A stretch of DNA of 64,000 nucleotides from UBA9926 sp913064795 (GCA_045560765.1 JBJKZD010000003.1:1-64000); one strand, 5' to 3'; positions 1 through 9,572 are shown, counted from the stretch's first letter. The notes: generated by a model from the letters alone, not told the origin. Numbers and translations are program-made.

Positions 1-198
1 CCGGCGAGCTTCCTTGAAATCGCGATATCGAGCTTGCTCCTCCGCATTAAAGACCGCGCCAGCCGGTGCTTCAGGCAAAGACTTTAAGGCTTCGTCCTCG
101 ACAATGCCGTATCCTTGGCCATGCAGGTTTACCGGTGCTTTTCCGGCTCGGGTCTTAAATTTCTTAAGTCCTGTGACCGAATCGATTTCAATCGCCAT
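1..198 (-). CDS. Partial protein of unknown function (N-terminal 66 residues)
   Basis: An open frame starts at an ATG at 198-196 and runs off the left edge of the window, so only the N-terminus is visible. The start is preceded by a good ribosome binding site (AGGGAGAG, about 5 bases upstream). The visible peptide begins MAIEIDSVTGLKKFKT and is hydrophilic, with no signal peptide or membrane segment. I do not recognise the family. It lies downstream of the HupE-PpiC-DUF3604 operon on the same strand, with a gap of about 210 bases, so it may or may not belong to it. The coding call rests on the start site and open frame only. Confidence 0.55.
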   Translation of the reverse strand, partial: MAIEIDSVTGLKKFKTRAGKAPVNLHGQGYGIVEDEALKSLPEAPAGAVFNAEEQARYRDFKEARR

Positions 199-408
199 AA
201 CCATCTCTCCCTTGATCGGTTCAGCAAAACCTAGATCGGCCCTAAGATCAAGTCTGCCTCGCTATCGATATCACTCAAACCAGTTCATCCAAACCTCGAC
301 CCTGGGATACAGGCGTCTACTCTCCAACCGTTTGATGGATCCTTTGGGGACTTTTCATTTGCGCTGGAAGTTCTTCGGTGCCTGAGCGCTCTTGATTCGC
401 TGAGGGCC

Positions 409-1461
409 TCAAGCTAATCCGAAAGGCCCCGAGAGCCACTGCCAAAGACGATCGATCAGCCAATAACTCGATACACCACCAATCCCATAGCTTATCCACC
501 TTTGACCGCTGATTGTTTGACCCTGCACCGCTTGATCAGCTGAAACCCAATGCAACCTAGCCAGCGCCACGAAAACCAGCAACACCATTAACACGAATAG
601 AATTTGACCCGCTTCTACCCCAACATTAAACGCCAACAGCGCCCAAACTAACTCGTCTTGAGGTAATCCAATGCGTTTCATCGCAGCGGCAAAACCAAGC
701 CCATGGAGCAGCCCGAAGGCCGATGAGACCAGGACAGGATATCGAAATGACCAGGTCCGGCGGTCCATTCTCAGCACTTCCCTCGCCAGCATCACGATGC
801 TTAAAGCGATCAGCACTTCCACCACCGAAAGCGGAACCTCGATCCATTGCACTACCGACAGCCCAAGGGTTAAGGAATGCGCCAGAGTAAACCCTGTGAT
901 CATGACCAAAACCCTTAACAATGACCCGGCGAGCAACAACAAACAAAGCACGAACAGCAGGTGGTCATATCCCTCAAGAATGTGCTGGAAACCAAAGCTT
1001 AGGTACTGCACAAAAACGGAACTGGTTGTCCCGAGACGGTCGATTACTAATCGTTCTTGCCCCGGCGGCAGATGATAAATCTCAAGATCACCCGAGCGAC
1101 GTTCCAGACGAATGAGCGCCGTTGGACTGACACCCTCAGCACTGCGAATCAATTCAATGTTTGGATGGCTCTCTGGGCAAAAGTAGGTCGTGCCCAACTG
1201 CCATTGACCAGGGCCCTCGGCGGAGCTGCCATCCCGCAGTTGGCACGGTGGCAGCAGCACCGCAGTCTGCCGGCCGGTCACCGAGGGCGACGACTTCACC
1301 GACAACGAAAAAAAGTTTTCTTCCGTTTGACTGATCTTTACAAACAATGGCTGCAGGTCATCTGCGACGACGATACCTGAGAGTGCTGTACCTGAGATTG
1401 CAATGACCAAAACCAGAGCCCAAAACCTCTGGTTAGCCACATCATTCAATCGCTTGTGCAC
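409..1461 (-). CDS. HupE/UreJ-like integral membrane protein
   Basis: 350 residues. The N-terminus is hydrophobic and ends in ALSGIVVADD, consistent with a signal peptide. An exported region of about 130 residues follows, then roughly six membrane segments in the C-terminal half. The membrane part has the histidine-bearing motifs typical of HupE/UreJ_2 proteins (HILEGYDHLLFVL, GFTLAHSLTL, GLLHGLGFA, FNVGVEAGQ). Some relatives transport nickel or cobalt, but the metal role of this extended subgroup has not been settled. It is the last gene of a three-gene operon; the parvulin gene ends 3 bases before this ATG. That arrangement (DUF3604, PpiC, HupE/UreJ) recurs in other proteobacteria. The family call is firm; the substrate is unknown. 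Confidence 0.85.
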   Translation of the reverse strand: MHKRLNDVANQRFWALVLVIAISGTALSGIVVADDLQPLFVKISQTEENFFSLSVKSSPSVTGRQTAVLLPPCQLRDGSSAEGPGQWQLGTTYFCPESHPNIELIRSAEGVSPTALIRLERRSGDLEIYHLPPGQERLVIDRLGTTSSVFVQYLSFGFQHILEGYDHLLFVLCLLLLAGSLLRVLVMITGFTLAHSLTLGLSVVQWIEVPLSVVEVLIALSIVMLAREVLRMDRRTWSFRYPVLVSSAFGLLHGLGFAAAMKRIGLPQDELVWALLAFNVGVEAGQILFVLMVLLVFVALARLHWVSADQAVQGQTISGQRWISYGIGGVSSYWLIDRLWQWLSGPFGLA

Positions 1462-1464
1462 AGT

Positions 1465-2352
1465 CTAGGGTCGTTCCAAGCGATCAAAATCCGACTCAAT
1501 TGTGAACTCAGCCAGTATCCGATCCTCAAACGCGGTGGTTCGGGTTTTGATGCGCTGCTGCATAAGCTCGGAGACAATCCGTTGCCGCACTTCGACAAGT
1601 GCTGGCAAACGGGCGTCCGATCGATTGGCAATGAGGACCAAGTGAACGCCTCGCTCTGATAGGACAGGTCCCTGCCACCCATTAGCCTCGTCCATCAGAA
1701 AAACTTGGCGCGCAAATTCAACCCCAAAGTGATCTGCAATCAAGGGTTCGCTTTGATCGATATAATTGCGGTGGTACGCAAATCGTTCTCCAAAACGACC
1801 CGATTGATCAAAGGCGACCCCCTCCTCTCGCAGTTGGGCCAGGGCCGCAACAGCAAGATCCATCTCGCCATCTGATCCAAGCGACTCATGGCGAAAAAAA
1901 ACGTGGGTAAATGTAACCGTCGGCGGCTCCAAAAATAAAGCGGGATGACCCGCATAATACGCTTGGATCGCTTCATCAGACGGCGGCGCCAAGTCATCGT
2001 CAAATGTTTTGCCCGCAAATTCCATTTTCTGGACCAGTCGTCGGCGGATGACGTAATCGTTTTCATTGAGTCCAAAGCTCAATGCTTTTCGATAAAGTGC
2101 CTCCTCGCGCACAAAATCATCGACGACCCAGCGCTGCGCTGCGTCATCGAGTTGCTGCCATTTTTTTAGTGCGCTTGCCTGGGTCGTATTGGTCTGATCC
2201 CCAATGAAGTTAACAACCGCAGCTTCATCGACTCGAATGACCTGATCGTTGACAGCATTCGAGCTTTTGATCACCCAAGCCTCTAGCCCAAAAAGCGCGG
2301 CTCCCAACAACAAAAACTGAACCAAAGGCTCAGTGAAGACCGCTTTGACCAT
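1465..2352 (-). CDS. Membrane-anchored PpiC-type (parvulin) peptidyl-prolyl isomerase
   Basis: 295 residues from the ATG at 2352. I prefer this start to the ATG 15 bases upstream because it overlaps the stop of the DUF3604 gene (TAATG), a coupled-translation arrangement, and gives the usual N-terminus MVKAVFTEPLVQFLLLGAAL. That segment is a single membrane anchor; the rest should lie in the periplasm. Residues of about 140-240 resemble the parvulin fold (VTFTHVFFRH, then FGVEFARQVF and a WQGPVLSERGVHLVLI strand). Parvulins of this kind isomerise prolyl bonds or act as chaperones for exported proteins. Its position between DUF3604 and HupE/UreJ genes suggests it helps fold one of those partners, which is an inference. 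Confidence 0.82.
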   Translation of the reverse strand: MVKAVFTEPLVQFLLLGAALFGLEAWVIKSSNAVNDQVIRVDEAAVVNFIGDQTNTTQASALKKWQQLDDAAQRWVVDDFVREEALYRKALSFGLNENDYVIRRRLVQKMEFAGKTFDDDLAPPSDEAIQAYYAGHPALFLEPPTVTFTHVFFRHESLGSDGEMDLAVAALAQLREEGVAFDQSGRFGERFAYHRNYIDQSEPLIADHFGVEFARQVFLMDEANGWQGPVLSERGVHLVLIANRSDARLPALVEVRQRIVSELMQQRIKTRTTAFEDRILAEFTIESDFDRLERP

Positions 2353-4268
2353 TAAGGGGTATACCAAATCGGTGATGTATAGGCTCGATCTTGGATCGTC
2401 CTCGGCGCCTCATCGGGAATCTCGATGCCAAAGAAGACAGCGTCTACGGTCGTCCACCTTGGGCGCGGAATTTCCAGCACGCGCACATAGTAAAAAGCAC
2501 GCTGCTCGGGGTCAAAATCGGGATCTTGCCAATAAGCTGCAAGATCCGCCGCTCCAATGGTATTCAAATAAGTTGCCGTCTCAAGGTCAACGCTTGAACC
2601 TACGGGGGGCAACTTTCCTGTCTTGGGGTCAACAACCCGTCCATCCGACGCCGCAACATCAAAGACCTTTTCATGCAGTTCACCCGCTGCATCCTGCCAC
2701 CCCTTAACGATCTGGATACGGTCCAAGTTCGCGCCATCGGGATCTTTAGCGGCAGCGATTAAAAATCCAGCGGACTGACCCTCGGGCGCCAGGGTCAAAT
2801 CGCCGCCCATGGGCACGCCTTGTCGGTACCCAACATCAAGATAGTCCGGACGATCAATGTCCCGGGGTTGGTACCCAAACCCTCCAAAAAAGCGGACTTG
2901 AATCCTAGACCCTGTCGTGGCGTAGACTTCACGTCGTTTCATCGCATCAAACAGCGCTTCGCGAGTGTTCTCCTGCGCCCAAACTGCAGCGTATCCTGAT
3001 GCAACCAAGCGCCAATTTTGCCATAGTGCGTCATTGGCCATTGCATTGGTCATGCGGTGCGGACCCGGCTCAGACTCGGGAAATTTTCCAATAAAATTGT
3101 CTTCTTCTGTCGCACTGAGGGTATTGTGCCCGTCGGTGCTCCCGATCATGCCGAACTTAAAAGGATTGACGCCAAGCTCCTGTTCGTGGGCAAGACCCAG
3201 TTTTAAAGCGCTCCGCGCGTACTCATGGGCCAACATCGCGTCTTGTTTTGTCTCTGTGCGTCCAATATTGTCTGCATCCCAATTTTCAAAATCTGCGAAA
3301 TCGTCATCCGGTGACAAGGTTGGGTGCGCTTCGCCGTCGCCTTTAACTTGAGTCACTTCATAAACCGGTTCCCAGCGCGATCTCGATGCCGCATATTGCG
3401 CATCAATCGGTTGACCATCAACGCTCTCGCTGGGAAACATCATTCCGTTTGACAGATTCCCGTTGTGCGCAATGGCCAATACTTCGCCGCCGGTGGTCGA
3501 CTCATATTCTGCCAATGCCCGCCAAAGATCCCGTGGGTCTTTACTCGTCTGAGACGTAAACGGCGCCAGTTGGCTGGTCTTATCTGCAGAATCCCGATAA
3601 ATCACCACTCGGTGTAAATTATTGCCCTCAATCATCGACGTCCACTCATATCCTGTGAACGCCGTAAACCGGCCTGGATCGTTGTATTCGTCAGCAGTTT
3701 GGGCGACATCCTCCCAGATTGACTTTTGAGCGCCTGCAGGAAACGGCAGGTGCGTCTCAGGATCATCCATGCTGTTAACGAACGCAGCAAACATCTGACC
3801 CCGATCACCGCCTGCAAGGTACTCTTGCCACTGCTCCCCTGTCTCTGTGGATGTCACGATCGGATCATTCACATCGAATCGGTAAAAACCGCCCAAATAT
3901 TCCGCATGATCAGAGACCACTAAAAAATCGAGGGGCCGACGCAATTTAATGGGTGTTCCATCATGGGCGGGATAAGATTGGCCTCGAGCAAAGCGATAGG
4001 CGTCAGCGGGCGTGAGATTCAAGTTACCCAGAGAATAAGCGTCCGCAGAGTTTCGGGTGTGGAGATGAGTATCACCCCAATAGACATTTTGGGGATACTC
4101 CTGACCGACAGGCTTTGAATAGGGCGTCGATGTCTTGGCTGAATCACTCGGGACCTCTGCAGCAGCTTGGAAAGCCAAAGCAACCAAGGCCAGTCCGATT
4201 AGGTTCTTGAGCCAAAATCCACACTCTATCTTCGATCTGGCTGTTTTGCTCTTTTGAACTTGCCTCAT
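2352..4268 (-). CDS. DUF3604 domain exported protein (PHP-like metal-dependent fold)
   Basis: 638 residues. A basic N-terminus followed by LIGLALVALAFQAAAEV is a signal peptide. The mature protein carries the family signatures: GDTHLH at residues 65-70, SDHAEYLG at 118-125, and later GMIGSTDGHN. These histidine and aspartate clusters resemble PHP-type phosphoesterases, so a hydrolytic metal enzyme in the periplasm is likely, but no reaction is established for DUF3604. A strong ribosome binding site (AGGGAGG) precedes the ATG. It is the first gene of the operon with the parvulin and HupE/UreJ genes, sharing bases with the former. A gap of about 350 bases upstream should hold the promoter. Confidence 0.9.
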   Translation of the reverse strand: MRQVQKSKTARSKIECGFWLKNLIGLALVALAFQAAAEVPSDSAKTSTPYSKPVGQEYPQNVYWGDTHLHTRNSADAYSLGNLNLTPADAYRFARGQSYPAHDGTPIKLRRPLDFLVVSDHAEYLGGFYRFDVNDPIVTSTETGEQWQEYLAGGDRGQMFAAFVNSMDDPETHLPFPAGAQKSIWEDVAQTADEYNDPGRFTAFTGYEWTSMIEGNNLHRVVIYRDSADKTSQLAPFTSQTSKDPRDLWRALAEYESTTGGEVLAIAHNGNLSNGMMFPSESVDGQPIDAQYAASRSRWEPVYEVTQVKGDGEAHPTLSPDDDFADFENWDADNIGRTETKQDAMLAHEYARSALKLGLAHEQELGVNPFKFGMIGSTDGHNTLSATEEDNFIGKFPESEPGPHRMTNAMANDALWQNWRLVASGYAAVWAQENTREALFDAMKRREVYATTGSRIQVRFFGGFGYQPRDIDRPDYLDVGYRQGVPMGGDLTLAPEGQSAGFLIAAAKDPDGANLDRIQIVKGWQDAAGELHEKVFDVAASDGRVVDPKTGKLPPVGSSVDLETATYLNTIGAADLAAYWQDPDFDPEQRAFYYVRVLEIPRPRWTTVDAVFFGIEIPDEAPRTIQDRAYTSPIWYTP

Positions 4269-4617
4269 ACGCCTCCCTTTTCCTCGTTTTATGCATTGGC
4301 CATCAACTAGAAAGTTCCTTGACGTCTCATGGATGAATCCATTGAAGGCGTCTGTGGTGGTCGCTTCACTTTCTTGGACACTTTCTTTCTATCGGCGTTG
4401 TTTCTATCAGTGTTTCTTTTACTCCACTCGTTTTATCGACCCAGGAGCTTTCTCTATCAACGGACGCTTTAGACAAGCTTATTGTACAAGACCTCTTATA
4501 CAAGCATTCCTTTTGGGGAACGATCTTGTCTGCAGGCGAAGTCTCGCTCTCAACACCGTCGCTGATCGCGCACACGCGACACCACAGTTCGTCTTTAAGT
4601 TTCCACTTACTGAGGCG
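4269..4617. other. Intergenic gap upstream of the DUF3604 operon
   Basis: This gap of about 350 bases lies between two minus-strand genes and should contain the promoter of the DUF3604 operon and the 3' end of the nitroreductase transcript. An 8-base palindrome (TTGTACAA, about 4484-4491) lies in an AT-rich stretch. A plus-strand open frame crosses the gap and enters the nitroreductase gene antisense; it has no ribosome binding site or recognisable family, so I do not call it. Confidence 0.4.
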
Positions 4618-5274
4618 CTAGTCCCATTGATCAAACCGAAGGATCTCGGACAACGGCTTGCGCGTTACCGGACCGAATTTACCTAGGGGATAGCCCACTG
4701 GAATAAGACAAAAAGCACCCATGGTTTCTGGCAGATTAAGGACCTTAGCGACCGCGGCTTGATCTTGCAACGCAAGGGTTGTCGGCGCAGCCCCCAAGCC
4801 CAATGCTCTCGCAGCCAAAAGTAAATTTTGAATGCCCGGCCAAATGGAGCCCCCTCCCCGCGCCATCATCGCCGCATCGGCTTTAACGCCAAAATCCATG
4901 CAGGCGATAATCAATGCGGGCAACTCGTGCAGGTGTTCCATTTGCCACAAAACGCTTTGCATCATTCGGGTTCGTTTCTCTTGGTCCTGATGGGGCAAAG
5001 ACCCCGGATTATCAATCATCGGTCCGATATACGCTTCAACCCCCGCACGGTTGAGTTCTGCGAGAGCCTCTTTAACAGCAGGATCCCTGACAATCATCCA
5101 GCGACCCGACTGCATATTGGAGCCCGAAGGCGCCTGGTTGGCCGCATCCACCAACTTCATTAAATGAGCCTCAGGGACCGCTTTGGTATCGAGCTTACGC
5201 ATGGCTCTGCAGTGGTACATCGCATCGAATAAACCCATATCCGTATCATCAGCCGTCATTTCTTCAATTTCCAT
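4618..5274 (-). CDS. Nitroreductase family FMN-dependent oxidoreductase
   Basis: 218 residues. The N-terminal CRAMRKLDTKAVPEAHL segment and AANQAPSGSNMQSGRW match the FMN-binding start of the nitroreductase fold. The middle GSIWPGIQNLLLAARALGLG and the late MGAFCLIPVGYPLGKFG are also typical. Such enzymes use NAD(P)H and FMN to reduce nitro groups, enones or quinones; the substrate is unknown. The ATG is preceded by AGGAGG. The gene starts 44 bases after the stop of the carotenoid oxygenase gene on the same strand, so the two are probably cotranscribed. The pairing suggests the reductase acts on an unsaturated carbonyl or aldehyde made by the oxygenase, which is an inference. Confidence 0.88.
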   Translation of the reverse strand: MEIEEMTADDTDMGLFDAMYHCRAMRKLDTKAVPEAHLMKLVDAANQAPSGSNMQSGRWMIVRDPAVKEALAELNRAGVEAYIGPMIDNPGSLPHQDQEKRTRMMQSVLWQMEHLHELPALIIACMDFGVKADAAMMARGGGSIWPGIQNLLLAARALGLGAAPTTLALQDQAAVAKVLNLPETMGAFCLIPVGYPLGKFGPVTRKPLSEILRFDQWD

Positions 5275-5318
5275 GGTTCAAACCTCCTCTTTTTCTTTCT
5301 GAACCTTTAAACAAGGAT

Positions 5319-6710
5319 TTAAGCAGGCACCCAAGCCGCATGAAAACCGTGGGGAACACGAACAGGGATTTTGATTTTTGCCAACGCCGGCGCTTCAAAG
5401 TTCTTCGCATCAATGATGTGGCACTCGCAACTTCGATCATCTGCGTCATTAACAAAACAGATGACATACCCGTCGTCTTCATCAACGGCCCCAACCTTAG
5501 GCGCGAAGACCGCCTCGCCTGATTCTTTGTTGTCTCCAAAAGCATGGATCAGCAATTCACCAGTCTGATTGTCATATTTCATCTCAGCATCAAAAGTTGC
5601 CATTTCGTTAACTCTAAATCGAGCCGCATAAATGTAGCGATTCGGATAACCGGTTAAATCGTCGAGAATGCGAGGAAAGTCGCAATACTGATCATCAATC
5701 ATCCGCTTCGAGCTCACGGCGCCAGTCTTCATATTGAACCGCCATTCATGCAGTCTGCCCAACTGCTCCCGCACGTCTCGATTCTCCGACGTCTCGATCG
5801 CACCGTGATCAGAGCGACAGGCTTGCATCACCACTTCATCGCCCTGTTCAAAAGCGTTCGCAACGTGGAACAAAAAACTTTCCTCAATATCGAACCAACG
5901 TATGGTTTCGTCATCACCAAATCTCGGCACAATGCCAATTCGGCTGCCATTGCTAGGGTCCCAACCAATCATTGATTCACCTTGCGTGAGCTTCTCAAAG
6001 TCAAACACAAGGGGTAGGTCTGGAAAAATAGTGTAGTTCGCTGTAATCGCACAGTCGTGCATCATGATGCCTTTGGGCAAAGTGATTTCTTTGGTATGCA
6101 CGGCCTTGCCCTCAGGGCTGACGACCGAATAGGTTAAATAGGGCGGAAACGGGGAGTAACCGAAGGTCATCATTTCCCCGGTTTGGGCATCAACTTTTGG
6201 ATGCGCCGTGAAGTTGTGCGTCAAGGTGCCATCAAAATCGTGTTCACCCACGGTTTCCAAGCTCGGCAACGATAACTCGTAAGGCGTTCCGCCCTCCATA
6301 AGTCCAAACAGCTTGCCCTGATGAAAGACCATCGCCGTGTTACCGGTGTTTTTGCTTTTCGGCATTTCACCTTTGGCAATCAACTCTCCATACATATTGA
6401 GCCCGGGGAAAATCCAATGGCCCTTTTCACGCTCCTCTCGAAGACCCGCGGAATCAACAAACTTATTTCGATAGCTGGCTTTTCCAGCGCTGAATTCGAC
6501 GCTATGAACCATGCCATCCCCATCGAAAATATGGTACTTGTCCTCGTCCGGCACAAAATAAGGGTTTGGCCCAATCCTCAAAAAATGGCCTGCAAGGTCT
6601 TTAGGAATCTCGCCGATAACTTCTAAATCGGCGGCATGGGATTCATCAAGAACTGGCTCATAGGTCCCTCGAAGATACTTGTTCGAGGCTTCTTTCGGTA
6701 ATGCAGACAT
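5319..6710 (-). CDS. Carotenoid oxygenase (RPE65/lignostilbene dioxygenase family)
   Basis: 463 residues, the usual length of the family. Non-haem iron in these beta-propeller dioxygenases is held by four histidines. Candidates are all present in order: His170 (TAHPKVD), His218 (IMMHDCAIT), His282 (FLFHVANAF) and His457 (HGFHAAWVPA, near the C-terminus). The N-terminal LAGHFLRIGPNPYF and IFDGDGMVHSV motifs are also diagnostic. There is no signal peptide. Members cleave alkene bonds in carotenoids, apocarotenoids or stilbenes with O2; the sequence does not tell which. The ribosome binding site is excellent (AAGGAGGG). The nitroreductase gene follows after 44 bases. Confidence 0.92.
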   Translation of the reverse strand: MSALPKEASNKYLRGTYEPVLDESHAADLEVIGEIPKDLAGHFLRIGPNPYFVPDEDKYHIFDGDGMVHSVEFSAGKASYRNKFVDSAGLREEREKGHWIFPGLNMYGELIAKGEMPKSKNTGNTAMVFHQGKLFGLMEGGTPYELSLPSLETVGEHDFDGTLTHNFTAHPKVDAQTGEMMTFGYSPFPPYLTYSVVSPEGKAVHTKEITLPKGIMMHDCAITANYTIFPDLPLVFDFEKLTQGESMIGWDPSNGSRIGIVPRFGDDETIRWFDIEESFLFHVANAFEQGDEVVMQACRSDHGAIETSENRDVREQLGRLHEWRFNMKTGAVSSKRMIDDQYCDFPRILDDLTGYPNRYIYAARFRVNEMATFDAEMKYDNQTGELLIHAFGDNKESGEAVFAPKVGAVDEDDGYVICFVNDADDRSCECHIIDAKNFEAPALAKIKIPVRVPHGFHAAWVPA

Positions 6711-6906
6711 TATCCCTCCTTAGGATCGATCATTGGAGGTTTTGCTCGGATTCTCGCGGGTCGTAACCTCCTCAAGAGGGCACGACCACAGCAATCACCT
6801 TGGAGCAAAACCGCTTTCTGCCGTCCAATGTAACAGAAAAGAAAGAGGCCTAGAACGACGCCTTTTGATCCAGCAACTCATTCCCGGTGACCCTTGATGC
6901 GCCGCT

Positions 6907-8166
6907 TCAAAGCAGCCATCGACCGAAACGCTGCGCCGAATAGGCCGAAATGTCGAACGGTGGCGAGCGATTTCCAATGAGCGCTGCTACGATCTCTGCC
7001 GAAACCGGCGCAAGGGTCAGTCCAATGTGTCCGTGCCCGTACGCGTAAACAACACGATCGGAGCGACTCGATCGAGACAGGATTGGCCTCGAATCAGGCA
7101 GGGAGGGTCTAAAACCCAGCCAAGTACGCTTCGGGACGCCCAAGTCAGGGAAAATAGCCTGGGCCTGGCGCGTCAAAGCTGCCAGTCGATGCGGTGATGG
7201 CTGAGGATCCACATCCCCCAGTTCAACCGTCCCTGCAACCCGCAGCCGACCTGACATAGGGCTCATGTAAAAACCCTGATCGGCAACACAGACCGGACGC
7301 TGAATCCGATTTTTTTGACCCTCAAACTCAAGGTGATAACCCCGCTCAGCGATCAAGGGCGTTTTGTCGCCCGCTTTTGCCGCGAGGGCCTGGGAATGAG
7401 CACCCGCTGAAATCACCGCCTTGTGCGCCCTAATCTGCTGACCATTACCCAATTTCAGCGATATAGCGTCTCGCTCAATGATCAGATCTTCAACTGATTC
7501 CATCATATACCGTCCACCCGCATCAGAGCCTCTGTCAAATAATTGACCTGCCAATCGCCCAGGATCCGTCACAAACAGTGATTCAGGAAACAACGCCGCT
7601 CCCCCATCCAAGCTCGGCCACTGGGGTTCCAGCGCAGCAAGCTCAGCGGGGGTCAAAAAAGCTACCTTGACGCCCGCTTTGGCGCGCAACGCCATGTCCC
7701 GTATGCCTCGACGAAGAGACGCTGCATCGCCGTAAACATACAGACAACCGTCGTTCTTGAAATAGTCTTCGGCAGAAATCGCGCGGGCTAATGCTTGCCA
7801 GCGCAAACCGGCATCAAGCACCAGGGGCGCAAGGGCTTGAATATTTTTGCGCATCGGCCCCGGCAGAGACTGATAGGCAAATCTCGCCAACCAAGGCGCA
7901 AGCATTGCCATCGCCCCGGGTTGAACGCTGAGGGGACTGTCACGATCGAACAGCAATTGTGGCAAACGTTTTAGCACGGATGGCGAACCGACTGGCATCA
8001 CAGCATAGTCTGCAATCGTGCCTGCATTACCATAAGAAGCGCCTGATCCAGGCCGATTAGGGTCGATCCAGAGCACGGACAGTCCTTCTTGCAGCAACCT
8101 AAAACCACAAGCCAGCCCTACAATCCCCGCACCCACAACCACGACGTCCTCTTTGACATCCATCAT
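6907..8166 (-). CDS. DadA-like FAD-dependent amine/amino-acid oxidoreductase
   Basis: 419 residues. The N-terminal VVVVGAGIVGLACGFRLLQEG is the Rossmann dinucleotide fingerprint for FAD, and GSGASYGNAGTIADYAVMP is a DadA-type signature. The C-terminal half has RVAGTVELG and a GFRPSLPDSRPILSRS segment followed by YGHGHIGLTLAPVSA, which closes the FAD site. The family oxidises D-amino acids or related secondary amines and passes electrons to the respiratory chain. There is no clear ribosome binding site, and the first two codons are both ATG, so the start could be three bases later. Substrate specificity cannot be read from the sequence. Confidence 0.88.
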   Translation of the reverse strand: MMDVKEDVVVVGAGIVGLACGFRLLQEGLSVLWIDPNRPGSGASYGNAGTIADYAVMPVGSPSVLKRLPQLLFDRDSPLSVQPGAMAMLAPWLARFAYQSLPGPMRKNIQALAPLVLDAGLRWQALARAISAEDYFKNDGCLYVYGDAASLRRGIRDMALRAKAGVKVAFLTPAELAALEPQWPSLDGGAALFPESLFVTDPGRLAGQLFDRGSDAGGRYMMESVEDLIIERDAISLKLGNGQQIRAHKAVISAGAHSQALAAKAGDKTPLIAERGYHLEFEGQKNRIQRPVCVADQGFYMSPMSGRLRVAGTVELGDVDPQPSPHRLAALTRQAQAIFPDLGVPKRTWLGFRPSLPDSRPILSRSSRSDRVVYAYGHGHIGLTLAPVSAEIVAALIGNRSPPFDISAYSAQRFGRWLL

Positions 8167-8366
8167 TCAGTCATTCCACCATTCTAGGAACCCGGAGCCT
8201 ACCTTGAGACTTAACCTAAGCGCTTCGCAGGTCAATGTCACGAACCAAAAACGTCGCGCACCAAAGCCAGATTGCTCCGCCGATTGCTTCTCCGGACAAC
8301 TCCGGCCTTTACTGGACGCAGAGCTAACATGCCGTTAACCTTTGAGCTCAAACACGGAGAATCATC

Positions 8367-9542
8367 ATGACCTATGCCCCCGATCATCGCCCATTTTTCG
8401 ACGCTGATAGCCACATCATGGAGTTGCCTGATTTTCTGAAGTCCTACGCGGATCCATCGATCAGAGCCGACATTCCGGAGGTCAGTTACAGCGCATCGCT
8501 GGTCACAGACGAAGAAGTTGCAGTCATAATGGGTCAAGGGGGGCGGCACAGCGAAGCGCATATCGCTGACCAAATCGCCATGGGCGACGATTTGATCGCA
8601 AAGTCAAAAGAAATCCAGGCTTTGGGCGCCTTCAACAAGGATGATCGGACGGCCGCCCTCGACATGCTTGGTTTTAAAAAGCAACTCGTGTTTGCAACGC
8701 ACAGTGTGGCTTTCCCGTTTCATCCCAGCCAGAAGAAGGACCCGAACCTTCGATATGGCGCCACAAGGGCCCACAATCGCCATATGGCAGATTTTTGCTC
8801 GGACGACTCACGTCTTATGGGTGTTGGCATTATTCCGCTTGACGATCCCGCGAAGGCGATGGAAGAACTAGAGTTTGCCTTGTCTTTGGGACTGGAATCC
8901 ATCTGGGTACCTCATCGAGCCCCCGGCGACCGTTCGCCCGGTCATATCGATTTAGAACCCTTCTGGGCGCTACTGGCACAGAGCGGCACGCCCTTCGTAC
9001 TTCATGTCGGCGGAGCACCGCTGCAAGCACTCAAATCTTGGAGCAACAATGGTCGCGCTGCTGTCAGAGATTGGATGGGAGGCGGTGAAAATGTTCGGAC
9101 CAAGGATGCCGCGCTGATGCACCAACCCCCTGAAACTTTTCTATCAATGTTGTTGCTCGATGGCGTGCTTGAGCGAAACCCAACGCTGCGTGGGGCCGCA
9201 GTGGAGCTCGGTGCAGGCTGGGTTCCGGAAATGGTTAGGCGATTGGACTGGGTTTCTAAAATCTACAGCCGAGTTGATGAATCTGTTCGCTTCGAACGGA
9301 CGCCCAGTCAACAAATCAGGGAACAGCTGGCTTTTACTCCGTTTCCAAATGAAGACGTCTCACGTTTGATCGATGACTCCAATGAAGACCTTTTCCTATT
9401 TTCCAGCGATTACCCTCACGTTGAAGGTGGCAGAAATCCGATTGGTAAATTTGAGTCTTATCTCTCCTCAAGTCCTGATCAAGTCAAAGACAAATTTTAT
9501 AGCGAAAACTTTTTGCGTCTTTGGCCCTCTGCCGCAGCCTAG
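8367..9542 (+). CDS. Amidohydrolase-family TIM-barrel metal-dependent hydrolase
   Basis: 391 residues, starting at an ATG with a good site (ACGGAGAA). The N-terminal FFDADSHIMELPDFL is a variant of the metal-binding DxH motif of the amidohydrolase_2 group. SLGLESIWVPHRAP, PFVLHVGGAPL and the C-terminal FLFSSDYPHVEGG provide the remaining metal-site residues. The group includes decarboxylases and ring-cleavage product hydrolases of aromatic and cyclic compounds. A strong stem-loop with a T-rich tail lies 30 bases after the stop, so the gene seems to be a single transcription unit. The precise reaction is unknown. Confidence 0.88.
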   Translation: MTYAPDHRPFFDADSHIMELPDFLKSYADPSIRADIPEVSYSASLVTDEEVAVIMGQGGRHSEAHIADQIAMGDDLIAKSKEIQALGAFNKDDRTAALDMLGFKKQLVFATHSVAFPFHPSQKKDPNLRYGATRAHNRHMADFCSDDSRLMGVGIIPLDDPAKAMEELEFALSLGLESIWVPHRAPGDRSPGHIDLEPFWALLAQSGTPFVLHVGGAPLQALKSWSNNGRAAVRDWMGGGENVRTKDAALMHQPPETFLSMLLLDGVLERNPTLRGAAVELGAGWVPEMVRRLDWVSKIYSRVDESVRFERTPSQQIREQLAFTPFPNEDVSRLIDDSNEDLFLFSSDYPHVEGGRNPIGKFESYLSSSPDQVKDKFYSENFLRLWPSAAA

Positions 9543-9572
9543 CGCGAGCCGTGGGATATCGGAATAGAACTG

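Noticed and set aside
4291..4686. Plus-strand open frame across the DUF3604-nitroreductase gap
   Set aside because: It has no ribosome binding site or recognisable family, and its 3' end is antisense to the nitroreductase gene.
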